Assembly (NCBI GenBank): GCA_002633005.1
Contig: NMRA01001170.1
Location: 1 to 43,753 of the forward strand
Length of the DNA stretch: 43,753 bases
From: Phoronis australis
Taxonomy: Eukaryota; Phoronida; Phoronidae
Direction of reading: 5' to 3'
The notes beneath the pieces are model-generated. The model had not been told where the DNA came from and did no database searches. It was given only the letters and a program-made list of their open reading frames with translations. Position numbers and translations under genes: made by a program. This document shows, in pieces, positions 11,161-22,743 of the stretch (positions within the stretch are counted from its first letter, which is position 1; each line of letters starts with the position of its first letter).

Positions 11161-11724
11161 GTAACTTCTTCATATGTAAGAAGACCTTGTTTTTCTTTTT
11201 CTGTCTCATTCAGTTTGGAGACACAAACATTATCAAGAAGAGTTTCTAAAGAAGTATTGTTAGACTGTATATATTAGTATAGATTTTCATAAAAAGTTTT
11301 AGTTTCCTGAATAACCTCTTCTTCACTATTGGTTTTAGTATTGTCAGATTTCCACAAAAAGGCATATACTTAATGGTGTAAGGCCTATTTTCCAAGTGAA
11401 GAAAATATTTGGAAGGCTTTTTACCTTCTTCAATACATCTTGCTCTCGACCTAGTCATAAGACCTCTTAACTTATTTTGCCTTAGGGTAGGTTTGTCAAG
11501 GTAAGCAGATCGACGAGGGACACAATTGAAAGTTTGGGGATGTGGTGGTTGATTAGATGGCACCCTCTCACGTTGCCATACGTGCTTGAGAAAGTCTACT
11601 CGATGCTGATGATCGACATGATCCGAAGGATAGAGGAAGAGGCAAAGATTTCTCCACATTCCGACAACGTCTAGCCTTGTCACTTTCTAAGCGTTTTGGT
11701 CTCTCCATCTGTCACATAATGTTA

Positions 11725-12625
11725 GACCGCGAGCTGGCTATTTAGCAGTTATCAAGTAAACTGAAAGGCGGTGCTTTTAATTTTGTCCCATTGACTCGTT
11801 AACGCGTAATTGCCAAGTACATTTGCAAGCGAACTAAATTGTCTCAGTTGTTGTGTTTCTACATTCGCGACTAAGCGAAAGTGCACATTGATTAAAATTC
11901 AATACTCATTAGCTAGGATTAGCTCTAATATCCACAAGCTGTTTCATTGGAGGCATGACGATTAGAGCCAGTATACGTACCACATTCCTGCTGAGACCAG
12001 TTGATGGTGTTTTACCTTCTGTATGTCGGTGGGAGCTTACCGAAGATCTGAACTAAGTGGTGGAAACGGTACACTTGCCCATGTTTTGTCAGGCTACAAG
12101 ATTGCTCTGTAGCAAGGCAGCAACATGTAGTGGCAAGAGTCAATAAACGGGAACGCTTGGCTAATTACAATGTTCTAGGAACACGACACCACCATTGTTA
12201 AATTTGAAGTATCAATATAATTACTTGAATGAACTAGTTCCAAAAATATAAAAATCAGTTTTGTCGTTCGTCTTATTGTAAGTTTTGAACGAATAACTCA
12301 CTTGGGTGAGAAAATAGCCGGACTCCCTTGCCGGTGACTGTTGAAGCTGTTCCTTCTTCAAAGGGAATTCCACCATTTTGCAGTGGCTTAAAATTACAAA
12401 ATGTTGGTTGTCTAATAAACTAATATCCTATTTTAATATGAGAATGCCAAAAGAAAGTCAGAGCTATTGTTTTCAATATCTCTAAGAACTTTTTCAAGTG
12501 TTGCTTCCAAACACTGAAGACAGGCGAAAAGTACTTTCCATTAAGGTGAAAAACATTTGCCATCCAGGAGAAAAGTAACTTTCCAACCGAGTGAAAGAAG
12601 GCGCTACATGTATGGCTAGTTTTGT
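11725..12625. other. no recognisable gene
   Basis: No open frame of note, no RNA gene and no repeat shared with other parts of the window that I could see. Confidence 0.35.
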
Positions 12626-12639
12626 AGGACCATGTCTGA

Positions 12640-13000
12640 TTCTGTGTATTCAGCCACTCATATACAGAACTTTAGATATTAACTTAGTAAAAGTATATAT
12701 TTCTGAAAGTAGAAATGTGTAGTATTTGATTTTACTTTTACTAAACTGTCATTAATTGGGTCACGTGACCATGGCTTTTGGTAAAATTTAAGACAAAAGA
12801 AAGGTGCGTTCATAGCAAAACAACGTGACCAACATGTATTTGATAAAAATCTTTAAGATAAATTTCAAAAACACTGTTTAAGTTTTTTAATTTTTAATGA
12901 TAGACTCTTATGCAAAAGTAGATCATTTTACAAACGATTCGTAGCTCTTTTTTAAAAGAACAAAGCATCAAGCTTAATATCTTGAAAGGTTCATATGGAT
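12640..13000. repeat. interspersed repeat with GGTCACGTGACC palindrome, copy 1
   Basis: The reverse complement of this stretch aligns by eye with about 32190-32570. Shared blocks include CGTTGTTTTGCTAT, TAAATTTTAC, ATGGTCACGTGACC and a TTAGTAAAA block, interrupted by substitutions and small indels. The 12-base palindrome is at 12759-12770. The family is not one I recognise. It has no coding capacity and its true ends are not defined. Confidence 0.55.
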
Positions 13001-13864
13001 CCGATCAATCGTTACTGACATATGGTGTTCCAAAGTTAGCCAAATTCGGAATGGATTTTTTCTAGGGTCCTGTGTAGTCTGAATGTCGTAGAAAGAACAC
13101 CTTGTAATGGAAAGCCACCTAGTGGCATTCTTTCGCACATATGGCTGTATCGCCTAAACCTCTTGAAAGACATTTTTGAAATTTTGCAATTGTATTTCCA
13201 GATGGGTGGATTCGACTACTGCTGTGGTTCGTAATGGCAATTTTTATTTTTTTTACGTTTGCTTTTGTATCTTCGCAGTTCTTTGACAGATTTTAATAAA
13301 TTTGACAAATAATTTTTAGAAACGACGACACCTTTCCATTTTTGTATGGGTTCAAGGAATTCTGCGCCCTCTAGTGGCCATTTGATGATATAAACTAACA
13401 CCTCTAGAAGCACACCGTTTGCGGCTTGTGGACGCATTTCAATGCTCCGCGTTGCTCTTGTAAATGGTAATAATGATATTATTATGGTGGAGTGTATGTC
13501 GTGTCCATTTTGTTCACGCTTCATTTAATGTTGCATTTCGCCCTGTTAAACTGGCTAAAAACTAAAATCGAATTAGGCTTTTTACTCTCATAAGATGTAT
13601 TCCATAATATTTCTTGTCGTAATGACCCTTCGGTGGAACAAGTTGTACTCATTACGCAGTGCCAAGTAAATAATTTAGAGTCCACCCAAGCGTGTAACTT
13701 TGAGAAATCCTACATTTTTGGGTAACTATCCAATGCACGGAAAACGTATATTGGCTATTGTTTTGTTGTATTTGTTCCAAAATACTTAATTTTTCGCCAA
13801 AAACTTAAGTTTTTCAAACCAAAAACTTAGTTCATTTTTGTAAGGGACAGTAAAATTCTGTGCT
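13001..13864. other. no recognisable gene
   Basis: A 102-codon minus ORF (13216-13524) is Lys-rich at its C-terminus and lacks any domain I recognise. I treat it as chance. The interspersed repeat on the left may extend into the first part of this stretch at low similarity. Confidence 0.3.
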
Positions 13865-14998
13865 TTCACGCGCAGAGTAAATAGAAAGATTATTGTCATG
13901 GTGTGACAATAATGGACTCTGCGCGTGCTTATTACTGGAATTGTTATGGGAAGTTGCTGACAGCAACCCGTTTACCAATGTGAAAAGGAATCCTTTAAGG
14001 TTGTGGGAGAAATTACATGTTAATATTTTGACCTTTCCACTAATTGACCTCTTCCGGTGCATTATGAGCCCCGTTGAGGAAATAATTGCAAACTCGATTA
14101 AAAGTGTGGTTAATGCTAAGAATCACACATATTTTACTTCAAGCATTTCAGAATTGGTCAATAATTCAGAAGAAAAATGCACCTAATGACCCCATGGGTG
14201 CACCAAATGACCTGAAAATTTAGAATTCAAACTCCACAGCAATTACTAAACAGATAAGAAAGTCTCTAGCTCAAAATTTTAGTTTGCACTCAGTAACCTT
14301 TTACCTGTTTTTTCTAATTGTTTAGGCCAATTGCGTAGTAAAGTTTTGAGTTCAATTGGCATGTTAACTTACACCAGTGAGATGAAATTGAAAAGAATTC
14401 CTTGAAAAATGTAGGAGATATAACATTTTCAACGTTAGATGACCTTTGCCTTAATTGACCCTATCCGGTGCAATATAAGCGTCTTTAGGAGAATTATTGC
14501 AAAGCCGTGAAAGGTGTGTTTAATGCTGAGAATCACAGCTGTCTAACGGTTGACACATCACAATACTTGGTGAATGAAAAGGACAAATTTTCAGAAGAAA
14601 AATGCACCTAACGACCCCATTACTGCACCAAATGACCTGAAACTTTGTATTTCGAATTGAATTAGATGTACCAATCAGACTTGTGAATTTGAAGTGTCTA
14701 GCTCAAAATTTTAGTTTGCAACTAATGACCTTTGACCTATTTTATCTGATTGGATGATTCGATTACTTAAAAAAGCAACTTTTTAAATTGTCTTGTTGAC
14801 TTATACCTGTGCACCGAATTTGAAAAAGATAGCTTTAAAACTGAAGCAGGATTAGTATTTTGAAAATTATAAGACCTTTGCACCAAACGATCTCTTCCGG
14901 TGCAATATGGAAAATGGTTATATAACGAATCAAAATTAATGTACTGTGAAAAATCATATGCTCAATTTAAAGAACTTACCTGCACCCAATTTGGCATT
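13865..14998 (-). mobile_element. Helitron/Helentron-like non-autonomous element, copy E
   Basis: This is a minus-strand copy. Its 3' end lies at 13881 (ATAG in place of CTAG on the + strand), followed inward by a hairpin (TTATTGTCATGGTGTGACAATAA at 13890-13912) and GGACTCTGCGCGTG. The body is clearly homologous to copies A-C but more diverged. It is truncated at the 5' side near GCACCCAATTTGG (about 14995), without the TTCTTA microsatellite or 5' hairpin. Bases 13865-13880 (TTCACGCGCAGAGTAA) look like the 5' hairpin arm of another copy abutting this 3' end, i.e. a second tandem junction. One perfect DR1 motif lies at 14726-14738. Confidence 0.6.
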
Positions 14999-14999
14999 G

Positions 15000-15690
15000 T
15001 TGAAGTTCACTGATACATGAAGAACCACTAAACGAGGTACTGTATTAACATATTTTGGTATTCTGGGACCGACCACGTAAGCTCCATTAATCTGCAGCAG
15101 AGTGCTTGGTCGACTTTGAGGACGGTATGTTCCTGTCCAAAATGGGTGATAATTATTATTTCTAATTTAATTTTCAGGCTTTATTGATGAGCATAAATTG
15201 TAACTTAGTGAACATGAAATAAAAAGCTTCACATGAGTCATAATGATTTTTCTAGACCTTCAAAACATAGGTATAGACACTTTATTTGTCATGTTTAACT
15301 GCAAATTGATAAAGTTACACCGATATTTGAATTTTTCGGTAATGGCGGAAGCTAATTAGCATACTTGGGAAATTTAATGACTTTCATTAATATGTTCTCA
15401 AAATTAAGTGATCTTAACACACTTATACTATGTTTTTGTAGCACAAATTTCCTAATTATTCGTCACATATTATACTCCTGGTCCCACGAGTGTTTCTTAT
15501 CTTGTTGGTTTGGCGGCCATTTTTTATGCAAATTAGATGGTCAAAAACTCAAAATCCAGCTTGGGAACAGGCATAATCGAAATCAGCACACCATAATTAT
15601 GCTAAAAAGATAGATTCTCCACTTTTACTAAAAAATGCCCCTAACATGCACATTTTCCAGAAATGCGTCTAAACTATAACATGCCTAGAA
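15000..15690. other. no recognisable gene
   Basis: AT-rich sequence. An 82-codon + ORF (15365-15613) shows no family motif. Nothing else is supported. Confidence 0.35.
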
Positions 15691-15693
15691 CAG

Positions 15694-15858
15694 TATAACT
15701 CTGCGCTTGAACGCCTAGAGTAATAAGAATAAAATTGAAGACAACCCAGGAACAACAGTACCCTGCGCTTGCACTTGCAGAGTAATAGGAAGAATAAGAA
15801 TAATAAGAGTAATACGTTGAACAGTAAAACTTTGCGCTTGCACGCGCAGATTAATAAG
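15694..15858 (-). repeat. array of the Helentron-like 5' hairpin unit
   Basis: Three imperfect copies of a unit made of an inverted repeat (ACTCTGCGC, short loop, GCGCAGAGT) followed by AATAAGAATAAAATTGAAG and ACCCAGGAACAACAGTA. Hairpins lie at about 15696-15721, 15762-15783 and 15832-15855. The same unit occurs once at the start of copy A (5688-5740) and three times at 38025-38190. These are therefore separate 5' ends of the Helentron-like family, multiplied without bodies. They are not CRISPR repeats. Confidence 0.6.
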
Positions 15859-15944
15859 CTCGCTTCTGGGGGTGACGGTGTGTATTTTCCCCATACAGCA
15901 AGCGCGTGTTAAGTCCACAACATCTAGTGCGAGCTTCTTTGTGG

Positions 15945-16290
15945 CTCCATCCCCTTAGTATTTAAGTCCCACTTAGTGCTGGGAAATTCTTCACTAAAAT
16001 AATAATAACAGTCAACCTTCAGACTCGTGAAATGGTCGTGATCACTTTCGCTGCATGATTCCGCAATTTGGGATGAATGCGCGCAGACATTACGTGCTAG
16101 GTTCTGGCGTATCATGAAGACAATTGAATAAATTCAGTCAAGCACACGTGTGTCACCATTGCATGTATTAAAATTCTTATTTCAAAAACAAATTTATACA
16201 CGTGAGAAGTCATGGGGTCTGTTTCTCAGATTTGAGAAAGGAATTTGGTTTTACGCTCCAGGGCTGAGTTGCATAAAACTTCAAAAGTTA
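15945..16290. repeat. diverged paralogous segment 1 (partner near 19140-19490)
   Basis: By eye this shares ordered blocks with 19140-19490: TTCTTCACTAAAAT, a CAGTCA block, a GCATGATTCCGCAAT-like block, GAAGACAATTGAATAA, CACGTGTGTCACCATT and GTCTGTTTCTCAG. Similarity is patchy but collinear over about 350 bp. It is non-coding as far as I can see. It could be an old local duplication or two members of an unrecognised repeat. Confidence 0.35.
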
Positions 16291-16514
16291 TCCGCCGGAT
16301 AAGTTTGATTTTTGCATGTCTTCAGGTGCATTGTTCAACAATAACAACGTGACGCGTTGTAATGCGATGTCATTGCTGCTATACGACGTATAACTGTTAT
16401 GCAACTGGGCCCAGGTAAGGGTTTTCGAAAATGAGCAACATTCTACGAGAATATACACATTGCTGATAGTTACTGAGATAATTCATATAAATCAGTTTTG
16501 AGTTTAATTATGCA

Positions 16515-16645
16515 TTGTACTGAAACCCCCTCGACCCGCTCAACCTCCACACACCTCAAACCTCCTCCACCCACCACACCCTCTACCCACGAATGATGAC
16601 CCACTACTCCCTCGACCCACGGGTCCCTTGACCCACGACCTGTGG
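16515..16645. repeat. pyrimidine-rich low-complexity stretch with short tandem units
   Basis: C/T/A-rich sequence with repeated CCCAC, CTCGACCCAC and CTACTCCCTCGACCCAC-like units. A minus ORF across it reads Gly/Val/Glu repeats (WVEGVVG twice), which is a by-product of the simple sequence. Confidence 0.6.
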
Positions 16646-16649
16646 CAAT

Positions 16650-17820
16650 AGAGGTTTTCTGTGCGCTTTTTGCATATTTCAAAATCTTATTACGCCCCTT
16701 GGAGACTTTCTCATAAGACTTACGTACACCCGAGTCTGTTCTAGCTGAAGTCTGGTCATTGAAAACTGAAAGTGACGTGAGAATGCCGGTGGCCTTCAAT
16801 AGCGCATTGTGAGCGCGTTATCGTCATCGCTCCATCGAGCGCATCGCAGTTCCACCAACGGCTTCCCGAACGACACAGTTCCAATAAACTCAGGAAGACA
16901 GTACGTTAACGTGAATGAACATAACTTCATATTTTTATTTTTTGCTTTGTATTTTATATTCGTTTACAATATACTTCATATAACATCGAAATTATTTTAG
17001 TTAACATTTTTTTCAAACTGCTGAAATTACTTTTTGTCGAATCCTCACAATTTACAGTGTGGAAGTCGAGGGATTTCTTGAACAATCTGAATTTTACTAG
17101 CCTTATTATATAAAGCAGCCATGCCAGCTGTCTCTCTATTGTGTTGACTGCTAGTGGGATAAATGATACTTGCGCTTCACTTAACAATTCTAAGTGGGTT
17201 TTGGCTTGAATTTTCATCCGTACTGGGTCAGTCATGACACGTTGCACCTGCACTTTTGTTTACCTTTCAACATGTCTCAAGCACCAGTTCTAGAGCCACC
17301 TTTGCTCCACAGAGTGCCCTTTTACGAAGATAGTTAAGGTCTGGTTTAAACAAATAAATTTGACTCACGTCTTCTACAACAAGTCATTTGTACTTTCTAA
17401 CAATTAAAATTCCAGATGTTTGCGTTTAGATAGGACAACAAGCACACGTCGTCACAGATGCTTACAAATAATTGGTTACGAGTGCATTATAAACAATGGA
17501 AAACTGTCAAGACAATACACGCTGCAACTTACCCAAACTAGCTTCTTTAATTAAGTACCCCCTGTGACAGAGTCAGCAGGTACAGGGGTGGTTCGGTCAG
17601 TTAATTCAGCGCTATAAGTAGTCTGCCAACCATGATCGCATTTAAAACAGCGTATAGGACATCTCCCTGTACCAATAACCGTTGTGATGGATGCAAAATA
17701 TGCACAGATCTTCAATCTGGGTAATTTTTTAGTTCTTAGAAAAAGGAAGAAGAGTAAGATCATGCTAATTTGGTTACATGTATTTTTGTTCGTGCTTTTC
17801 GGATGTTTTGTATTTGAAAG
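16650..17820. other. no recognisable gene
   Basis: Short ORFs only. A minus ORF ending near 17551 contains a cysteine pair (CPIRCFKCDHGW) after a potential AG acceptor, but nothing ties it to a family, so it is not called. Confidence 0.35.
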
Positions 17821-17825
17821 GTGCC

Positions 17826-17893
17826 GGTATGTACATGCATGTGCGTGTGTCAGTTTGTGTGCGTGTCTTTGTGTGTGTACGTGTGTGTCTCTG
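17826..17893. repeat. imperfect (GT)n microsatellite
   Basis: Runs of GTGTGT interrupted by TACATGCAT, CAGTTT and CTTT, an alternating purine-pyrimidine tract. Open frames across it on both strands (HTHTHAHA-like peptides) are artefacts of the repeat. Confidence 0.8.
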
Positions 17894-17894
17894 G

Positions 17895-18617
17895 GAGATC
17901 TCAACAAAGAGTTGACTTATCTGGTTCCATCTTTGAACAATTCACAACTTAGAAGTTAATAAGGAGTCCGTTTTCCAGTTCCTAGGGTTTTTCTTTTATC
18001 ATTTTCCCGATTTCCAGGCTCGTGGTTTAGCTTTCAATTCCCGAATAGAATGTTTCCTTTGTCAGAATAAGTGTTCGAAGTCCATCATTCTGGAAACTGT
18101 GTCAGGTGTTATGAATTCATTTATGTAAGCTTTTAACCGACAAGTCTTGATTATTTTTATTAACATGAAAGCCACCGACCCATAAACTATATAATGCAAC
18201 AAAATCGGCACTGCACAAGAATAGCACATTGTGCTTTAGAAATTTGCATTTTTCCCAACTTGTACCAAATATCAAGGCCCAAACGGTTCCGAGTTAACAG
18301 ATTATACTGCACTGGCTACACTGGGAATCATAATATAACGGACCCTTAAACAATACATCCACATTTTGTCTTCTTATCACCGTTTAGAAACGGACAGTAC
18401 TCGAGCAACAGTCCATCGTTTACCCCGTTTGACGTAACTTCCGTTGTTTCTGTCACATTGTTTTATGTCCCACAGGTGTTTTATTTTCGTTTACTGTCAA
18501 TGTCAACCATTTAGGGCTTATTACGCAAAATCGAAAGTGGCAACATCAACCGCGGTTCAGCTGTGCGTGTGCAATGTATTTAGCCTATCGAGAAAAAAAA
18601 CAATCACAAACATGAGG
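17895..18617. other. no recognisable gene
   Basis: No supported gene or repeat. It ends at two inverted Helentron-like 3' termini. Confidence 0.35.
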
Positions 18618-18778
18618 GATGTGTGACCACAATAATCTTTAACAATATAGATTATTGTCACGGTGTGACAACAATGGACTCTCCGGTGCGCTTTACGTGA
18701 ATGGGGATATATTGACAACAAACCGTTTACCAAGGTTAAAAAGTATTCCTTGAAACTACATTGTAGGAGGCTAATAAA
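18618..18778 (-). mobile_element. Helentron-like 3' end fragment, with an inverted second terminus
   Basis: A minus-strand fragment begins with the family 3' hairpin (TTATTGTCACGGTGTGACAACAA, 18652-18674) and GGACTCTCCGGTGCG, then about 100 bp of family sequence. Just outside it, at 18620-18640, GTGTGACCACAATAATCTTT looks like the distal half of the same terminus on the + strand. Two 3' ends thus face each other and form a roughly 18-bp imperfect inverted repeat. Confidence 0.5.
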
Positions 18779-19139
18779 AATGCATGCAACGCCCTGACCC
18801 GCGTGTCGTTTCGAACAAAGCAGTCATATCTCAGTGTAGTGTTCCGACAAACTCCATAATTTCAAGTGCTGTTCAATCTGACATCCTACTTCAACCCCTC
18901 TGCCGTCACACTTATGGTGTATTAGTTCACGGTTATCTTTACATGGGTGTGGAATCCTTGAAACTTGTCGCAGATAGATATACATGTACTCAAGTTACCC
19001 ATAAACTAGCCTCCGCATCTCATGAACGCACACTGTCATTCCGTACATTTTTGCACCGCATAAAATTTCAATAGGCCGCCCATCTGACATCGCATCCTCT
19101 ATTGCAAGTTCTCAACCCCTATTGCAACTTAATTATTTG

Positions 19140-19490
19140 TAGCCCTATCCCCGCAGTACATGTACGTCGGGTACACAGCATCCCGGGGGTACTTCTTCAC
19201 TAAAATGCTAAGAGCAGTCATCTGTATAACTCGCCAAACGCATGGACGTTATCAGTTTTCTCCCCTTGATGCAGAATCTTGAGATAAATGTGCTCAAAAC
19301 TCACATACATTTGCTCCTTCCTAGGGTGAAGGCAATTGAATAATCGCAACATATACCCGCGTGTTAACATTTTTCATTACTTTCTCTAAAAAACAACAAA
19401 AAATATATAGAAGTGAGAGGTGAAGTCCAGAGGTCTGTTTCAGGAAGCGATTTAGGATTTGAAACAGAAATTTTGATTTTTCGCCGCACC
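19140..19490. repeat. diverged paralogous segment 2 (partner near 15945-16290)
   Basis: This is the partner of the segment at 15945-16290, sharing ACTTCTTCACTAAAAT, GCAGTCA, GATGCAGAATCTTGAGAT, GAAGGCAATTGAATAA, CGCGTGTTAACATTTTTC and AGGTCTGTTTC in the same order. Both copies lie a few hundred bases right of Helentron-like fragments. No coding potential is visible. Confidence 0.35.
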
Positions 19491-19499
19491 TTACTGTTT

Positions 19500-21190
19500 C
19501 TATATAAAGTAGAGTACTAAATTAACGTATATGCTTACACCTGTTAAACAATCCTACATTATTCTTCAGGAAAAATATCACGCTTAAATTGTAAACCTGC
19601 ATAAATTAGTTTTCGATACACCGAGGCAAACAATCAGCCAGTTTAATGACGGCGAAATAAAACGCCTATAAAACAAACACAAGTATCGTGTTCTGATCGC
19701 ATAGTGAATTTTATGCTAGTACTGTTCATCCAGTCAAAAAAGGCTTGACACTGTCCAAAAATCAAAAAAATGTCGTCTAGTTATAGCATACAGATGGGCA
19801 GAATGTATAATGTCATTGCACCCTGTGTTAACCTGTTTACTTTATTCAAGCCTAGTAATAAACTTGATACATCATCCACTTTAAAACCACACCTGTCTAC
19901 CTTGTAGTATTCCAAATTATCTGTTATGAATGTGAGACATTTTACATTGATACAGTTAACAGAATTATGAGTAACTGGCTAAGAGATTACACTCAATTTA
20001 AATTCATTCAGCGTAGAAAACATGAGCGTCATATTGAAAAGATTTCGAGAAATTAGAAAACGTTTAGAACACTTCTGCACTTTGTAATAAAGCATTCTAT
20101 CATTCCAGGAACAATTTACATCGCGTCAGTGTTCACAGCTATTCATGGTAGGTAAGATTGTCCTATATCTTCCTAAGCTTTCTTTGCATGATTTGTTTCT
20201 CTGAAATATTTCTATAACATTGCAAATTTAGCGTGCAATGTTCGGTGTCAGTAAATTCTTGAAATAAAAAGAACTTTATTGCAACCAGTTTTGTTCAGTT
20301 TCATAATAGTTTGTTTCTTTTAATTACAGGGTGTATTTATTCATGGCAAACTTACATGTAGATAACAGGAATTGATTTTTAACGAAAAGACACTCCTACA
20401 TTAGAATTCTTTGAAACGCACACACTGCCGAATACTTGACACTTAAGTTTTTTGCCAGTCGACTTCAATCCCTGTGTATGACCAAAAGTTATGTTAGACT
20501 TCCGATCACACGCCAGGTGTATTTCCAACAGCGAATCCACTTCAGAACATTGTACAATCAAACCAATAGACCTATCATTTATTTTAGTGACCTGTAGCAA
20601 TTGCTACCCAGCCACAACTATCGCTTATTACCAACCATTTCAAAGCGAACGTACAAAAACGTAACGTGTACAAATATGCAATGACAACAAGAAAAGAAAA
20701 AAAATGGGACCCACATTTACGAACATTATTATTTAGGTAGAAAATAACAACTTTTTTTCGCCTGAGAAACGCATGGAAAGCGTTGTCAACGGTTAACCCG
20801 CTTTAGAAAAAGGAACATGAGCGAGGGTTTAGTAGCTTGACGGTTTTCCTGATCAGTTGTTATATAAAATTAGGATTTGTTATTAAAGGTAAACAATGTA
20901 ACTGGATATCGGTACATCATTTATTCTCGCCATGTTGTACCTACAAATCCGACTACAATCTCGGACGAGAAAAGGCTTTTATTTCGGTCGCCTTCGTTTT
21001 TGATGTAAGTCAGTGCGATTATGAAGTTTAGTTAATTTTCCTTAAATTAACCCACAATCGTGATTATTGTAGCATTGGTTAAAATTGTAACCTATTTTAG
21101 ACCTTCTCGTTGGCGTAAAGTGAAACCCAGACGTAGCATTGATTTGTTATAATATTGCTATACATATCTAAAGTAGTTCAGTAAATTCCA
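19500..21190. other. no recognisable gene; upstream flank of the WSC exons
   Basis: Short ORFs only (for example minus 20379-20600 and plus 20837-21031). Neither shows a convincing signal peptide or domain. An upstream exon of the WSC gene, if within the window, should end in phase 1 in or before this stretch. I could not identify one. Confidence 0.35.
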
Positions 21191-21191
21191 G

Positions 21192-21518
21192 CATTTGACA
21201 TCACGGAACTGCTAAGCGGATCGAAATATGATTGTGTGCCAGGATGCTTTGATAACACCAAAGATGTAAGCCACGGGTTTACATTCCTAGCTTATAAGGG
21301 AGGTCTTACGAACCCGCAGTTCTGTCAATGGACGTGTGGTAATCGTACGTTCGGTTACTCAGGCTTGCAAAACGGCGACGAATGCTGGTGCGGAAACAGC
21401 GTGGAACACTACGTGGGTGTCGATCAGTCTGAATGCTTGCAAACGTGCAGTGGGAATAAAAGGTTGTTTTGTGGAGGCAACGGCCGTTTGTATGTAACGA
21501 AGACCGATAATATTTTAA
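21192..21518 (+). CDS. WSC-domain exon 1 (partial gene)
   Basis: One WSC domain is encoded by one exon. The acceptor is ATTCCAG ending at 21191 and the donor is GTAAGT at 21519. The 327-nt exon starts after base 1 of a codon and ends one base into a codon (phase 1-1). It reads FDITELLSGSKYDCVPGCF, then FCQWTCG, FGYSGLQNGDECWCGNS, CLQTCSGNKRLFCGGNGRLY. This is the WSC cysteine pattern, with the usual YxGL...ECWCG and CsGn...CGG cores. WSC domains are extracellular, glycan-binding modules of about 80-95 residues. The ORF runs on through the donor to a stop near 21550, but the shared phase of the next two WSC exons supports splicing here. Signal peptide and earlier exons are not seen. Confidence 0.8.
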
Positions 21519-22743
21519 GTAAGTCGACGCTGCGATATGACACTAAACTTTGAGCTCAGAAATTCCAAAACAAGAATTTCTGTGATGGCGAATGTTCTTA
21601 CAAAAACTCACTGTAAGAAAAAAAAGGTTCTGCTTGAGCAGACTTTTCCTGCGATAGACATTTGCGAAGATGTGTCATGGTTGCAATTTTGATAGATGTC
21701 ATAATTGTTACAAATACATTTTCCAATTTTTGGTTAGAAATGAAGAGAACGCCGTGCATAAATATTGCTTTTTCCGATAAATGAATACGATATGAATTTG
21801 CTGTAGAGTAGCAGAATAAGTACGAATAGAATACATTTAACATTAGAATTTCGTTGTAAAGACACCATAAACACAGTACAAGATGACATAGCGTAGAATG
21901 TATAACATTATCAACCAATACCACACAAACAACATCATGAATTTAATATTGAGACACTCTTCCGGTGACTTACGTTTGCTAATATCCAAATGTCCTGGGA
22001 TGACATACTTTCAAAAATATCCAGAAAACATATTTGTCCGTTAAAAGTTTCAGTCACATGAACTCATTACAACCAAAGTAATTTCAGAAAGTCTTTCAAG
22101 GTTCCCCTTACTGATGTTTTTCAATAATGAGAAATACGTGAAACTTGTGATGTGCCTTCAAAATCTTGCGTTAGCGTATGTGATTATGTTTTTGAATTTT
22201 GAAACTTGTACAGGAAGCTTGACTTTTACAAGCTACGAGTAAAAGATATTTTTAATGTTGCAATAAGAACATATTCCACAATGATTATTTTGGGTGTGCA
22301 ACAAAAGTAGGCCAATTACCAAACCTCATGGAGCAGTTGTTTTTTTTGCGGTAAGTCAAGAGTCATACAACTCTTAATATGGACAACCTAAGTTTTAAAA
22401 TGTCTAGAAAGAATGCTTCCCAGTTAAAGCATTCAGTCAAATCAACTTGTTTCGTTCGCATTGCCTTTTCAGAGAATATTTCAAAGCCCCCTTTCATATG
22501 TGGTACAGTTTCTGAGAAAAACTTGAAGCGTTTCAGACATCCAAACTGTGTCATTGGCATGGGACAACTGCTGTCTGACACAACGAAGTTGTGATGGGGT
22601 GTACAGTGACGATAAAACAGTCCCTCGTTTCTTCTTTAAAGTTGCAAGGTGGGGCGAGGTTAAATTTGACTGAGAATGATTTACGGTTGGTAGTAGATAA
22701 AGCATCAAAGTACTGAATTTCGACTTATTTTCCTTTGTTATAG

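Larger units (their letters stand above)
8755..11720 (-). mobile_element. Tx1-like (L1 group) LINE, decayed and internally deleted
   Basis: On the minus strand this reads as the second ORF of a Tx1/L1-group LINE in several frames. From the 5' side: an endonuclease C-terminal remnant (LDVVGMWRNL, then HRVDFL, near 11680-11590); a linker with RSRARCIEEGKKPSKYF (near 11450-11400); the polymerase (10293-11160); the thumb/connection (9702-10253); and the C-terminal cysteine region (8790-9235). The endonuclease remnant sits much closer to the polymerase linker than in full elements, so DNA is missing between them. Frameshifts lie near 9253, 10250, 10335 and 11250, and an in-frame stop lies at about 9357. 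The 3' end has an AAAC-type simple repeat at about 8793-8815 on the + strand. It cannot encode an active protein as it stands. Confidence 0.85.

Noticed and set aside
13216-13524. 102-codon minus ORF with a basic C-terminus
   Set aside because: No domain and no homologous counterpart in the inverted repeat copy. Lysine run comes from an AT-rich stretch.
15694-15858. Regularly spaced hairpin repeats resembling a CRISPR array
   Set aside because: The spacers are repeated sequence, the units match transposon 5' ends elsewhere in the window, and the genome is eukaryotic.
17551-17959. His/Thr- and Cys/Val-rich ORFs of about 90-118 codons on both strands
   Set aside because: They are produced by the imperfect (GT)n tract.
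20379-20600. Minus ORF with several cysteines after a CTACAG acceptor-like site
   Set aside because: No recognisable domain and no partner exon.
20837-21031. Hydrophobic start of a + ORF as signal-peptide exon for the WSC gene
   Set aside because: It begins at a TTG in the frame used, has no clear donor in phase 1, and the hydrophobic stretch is short.
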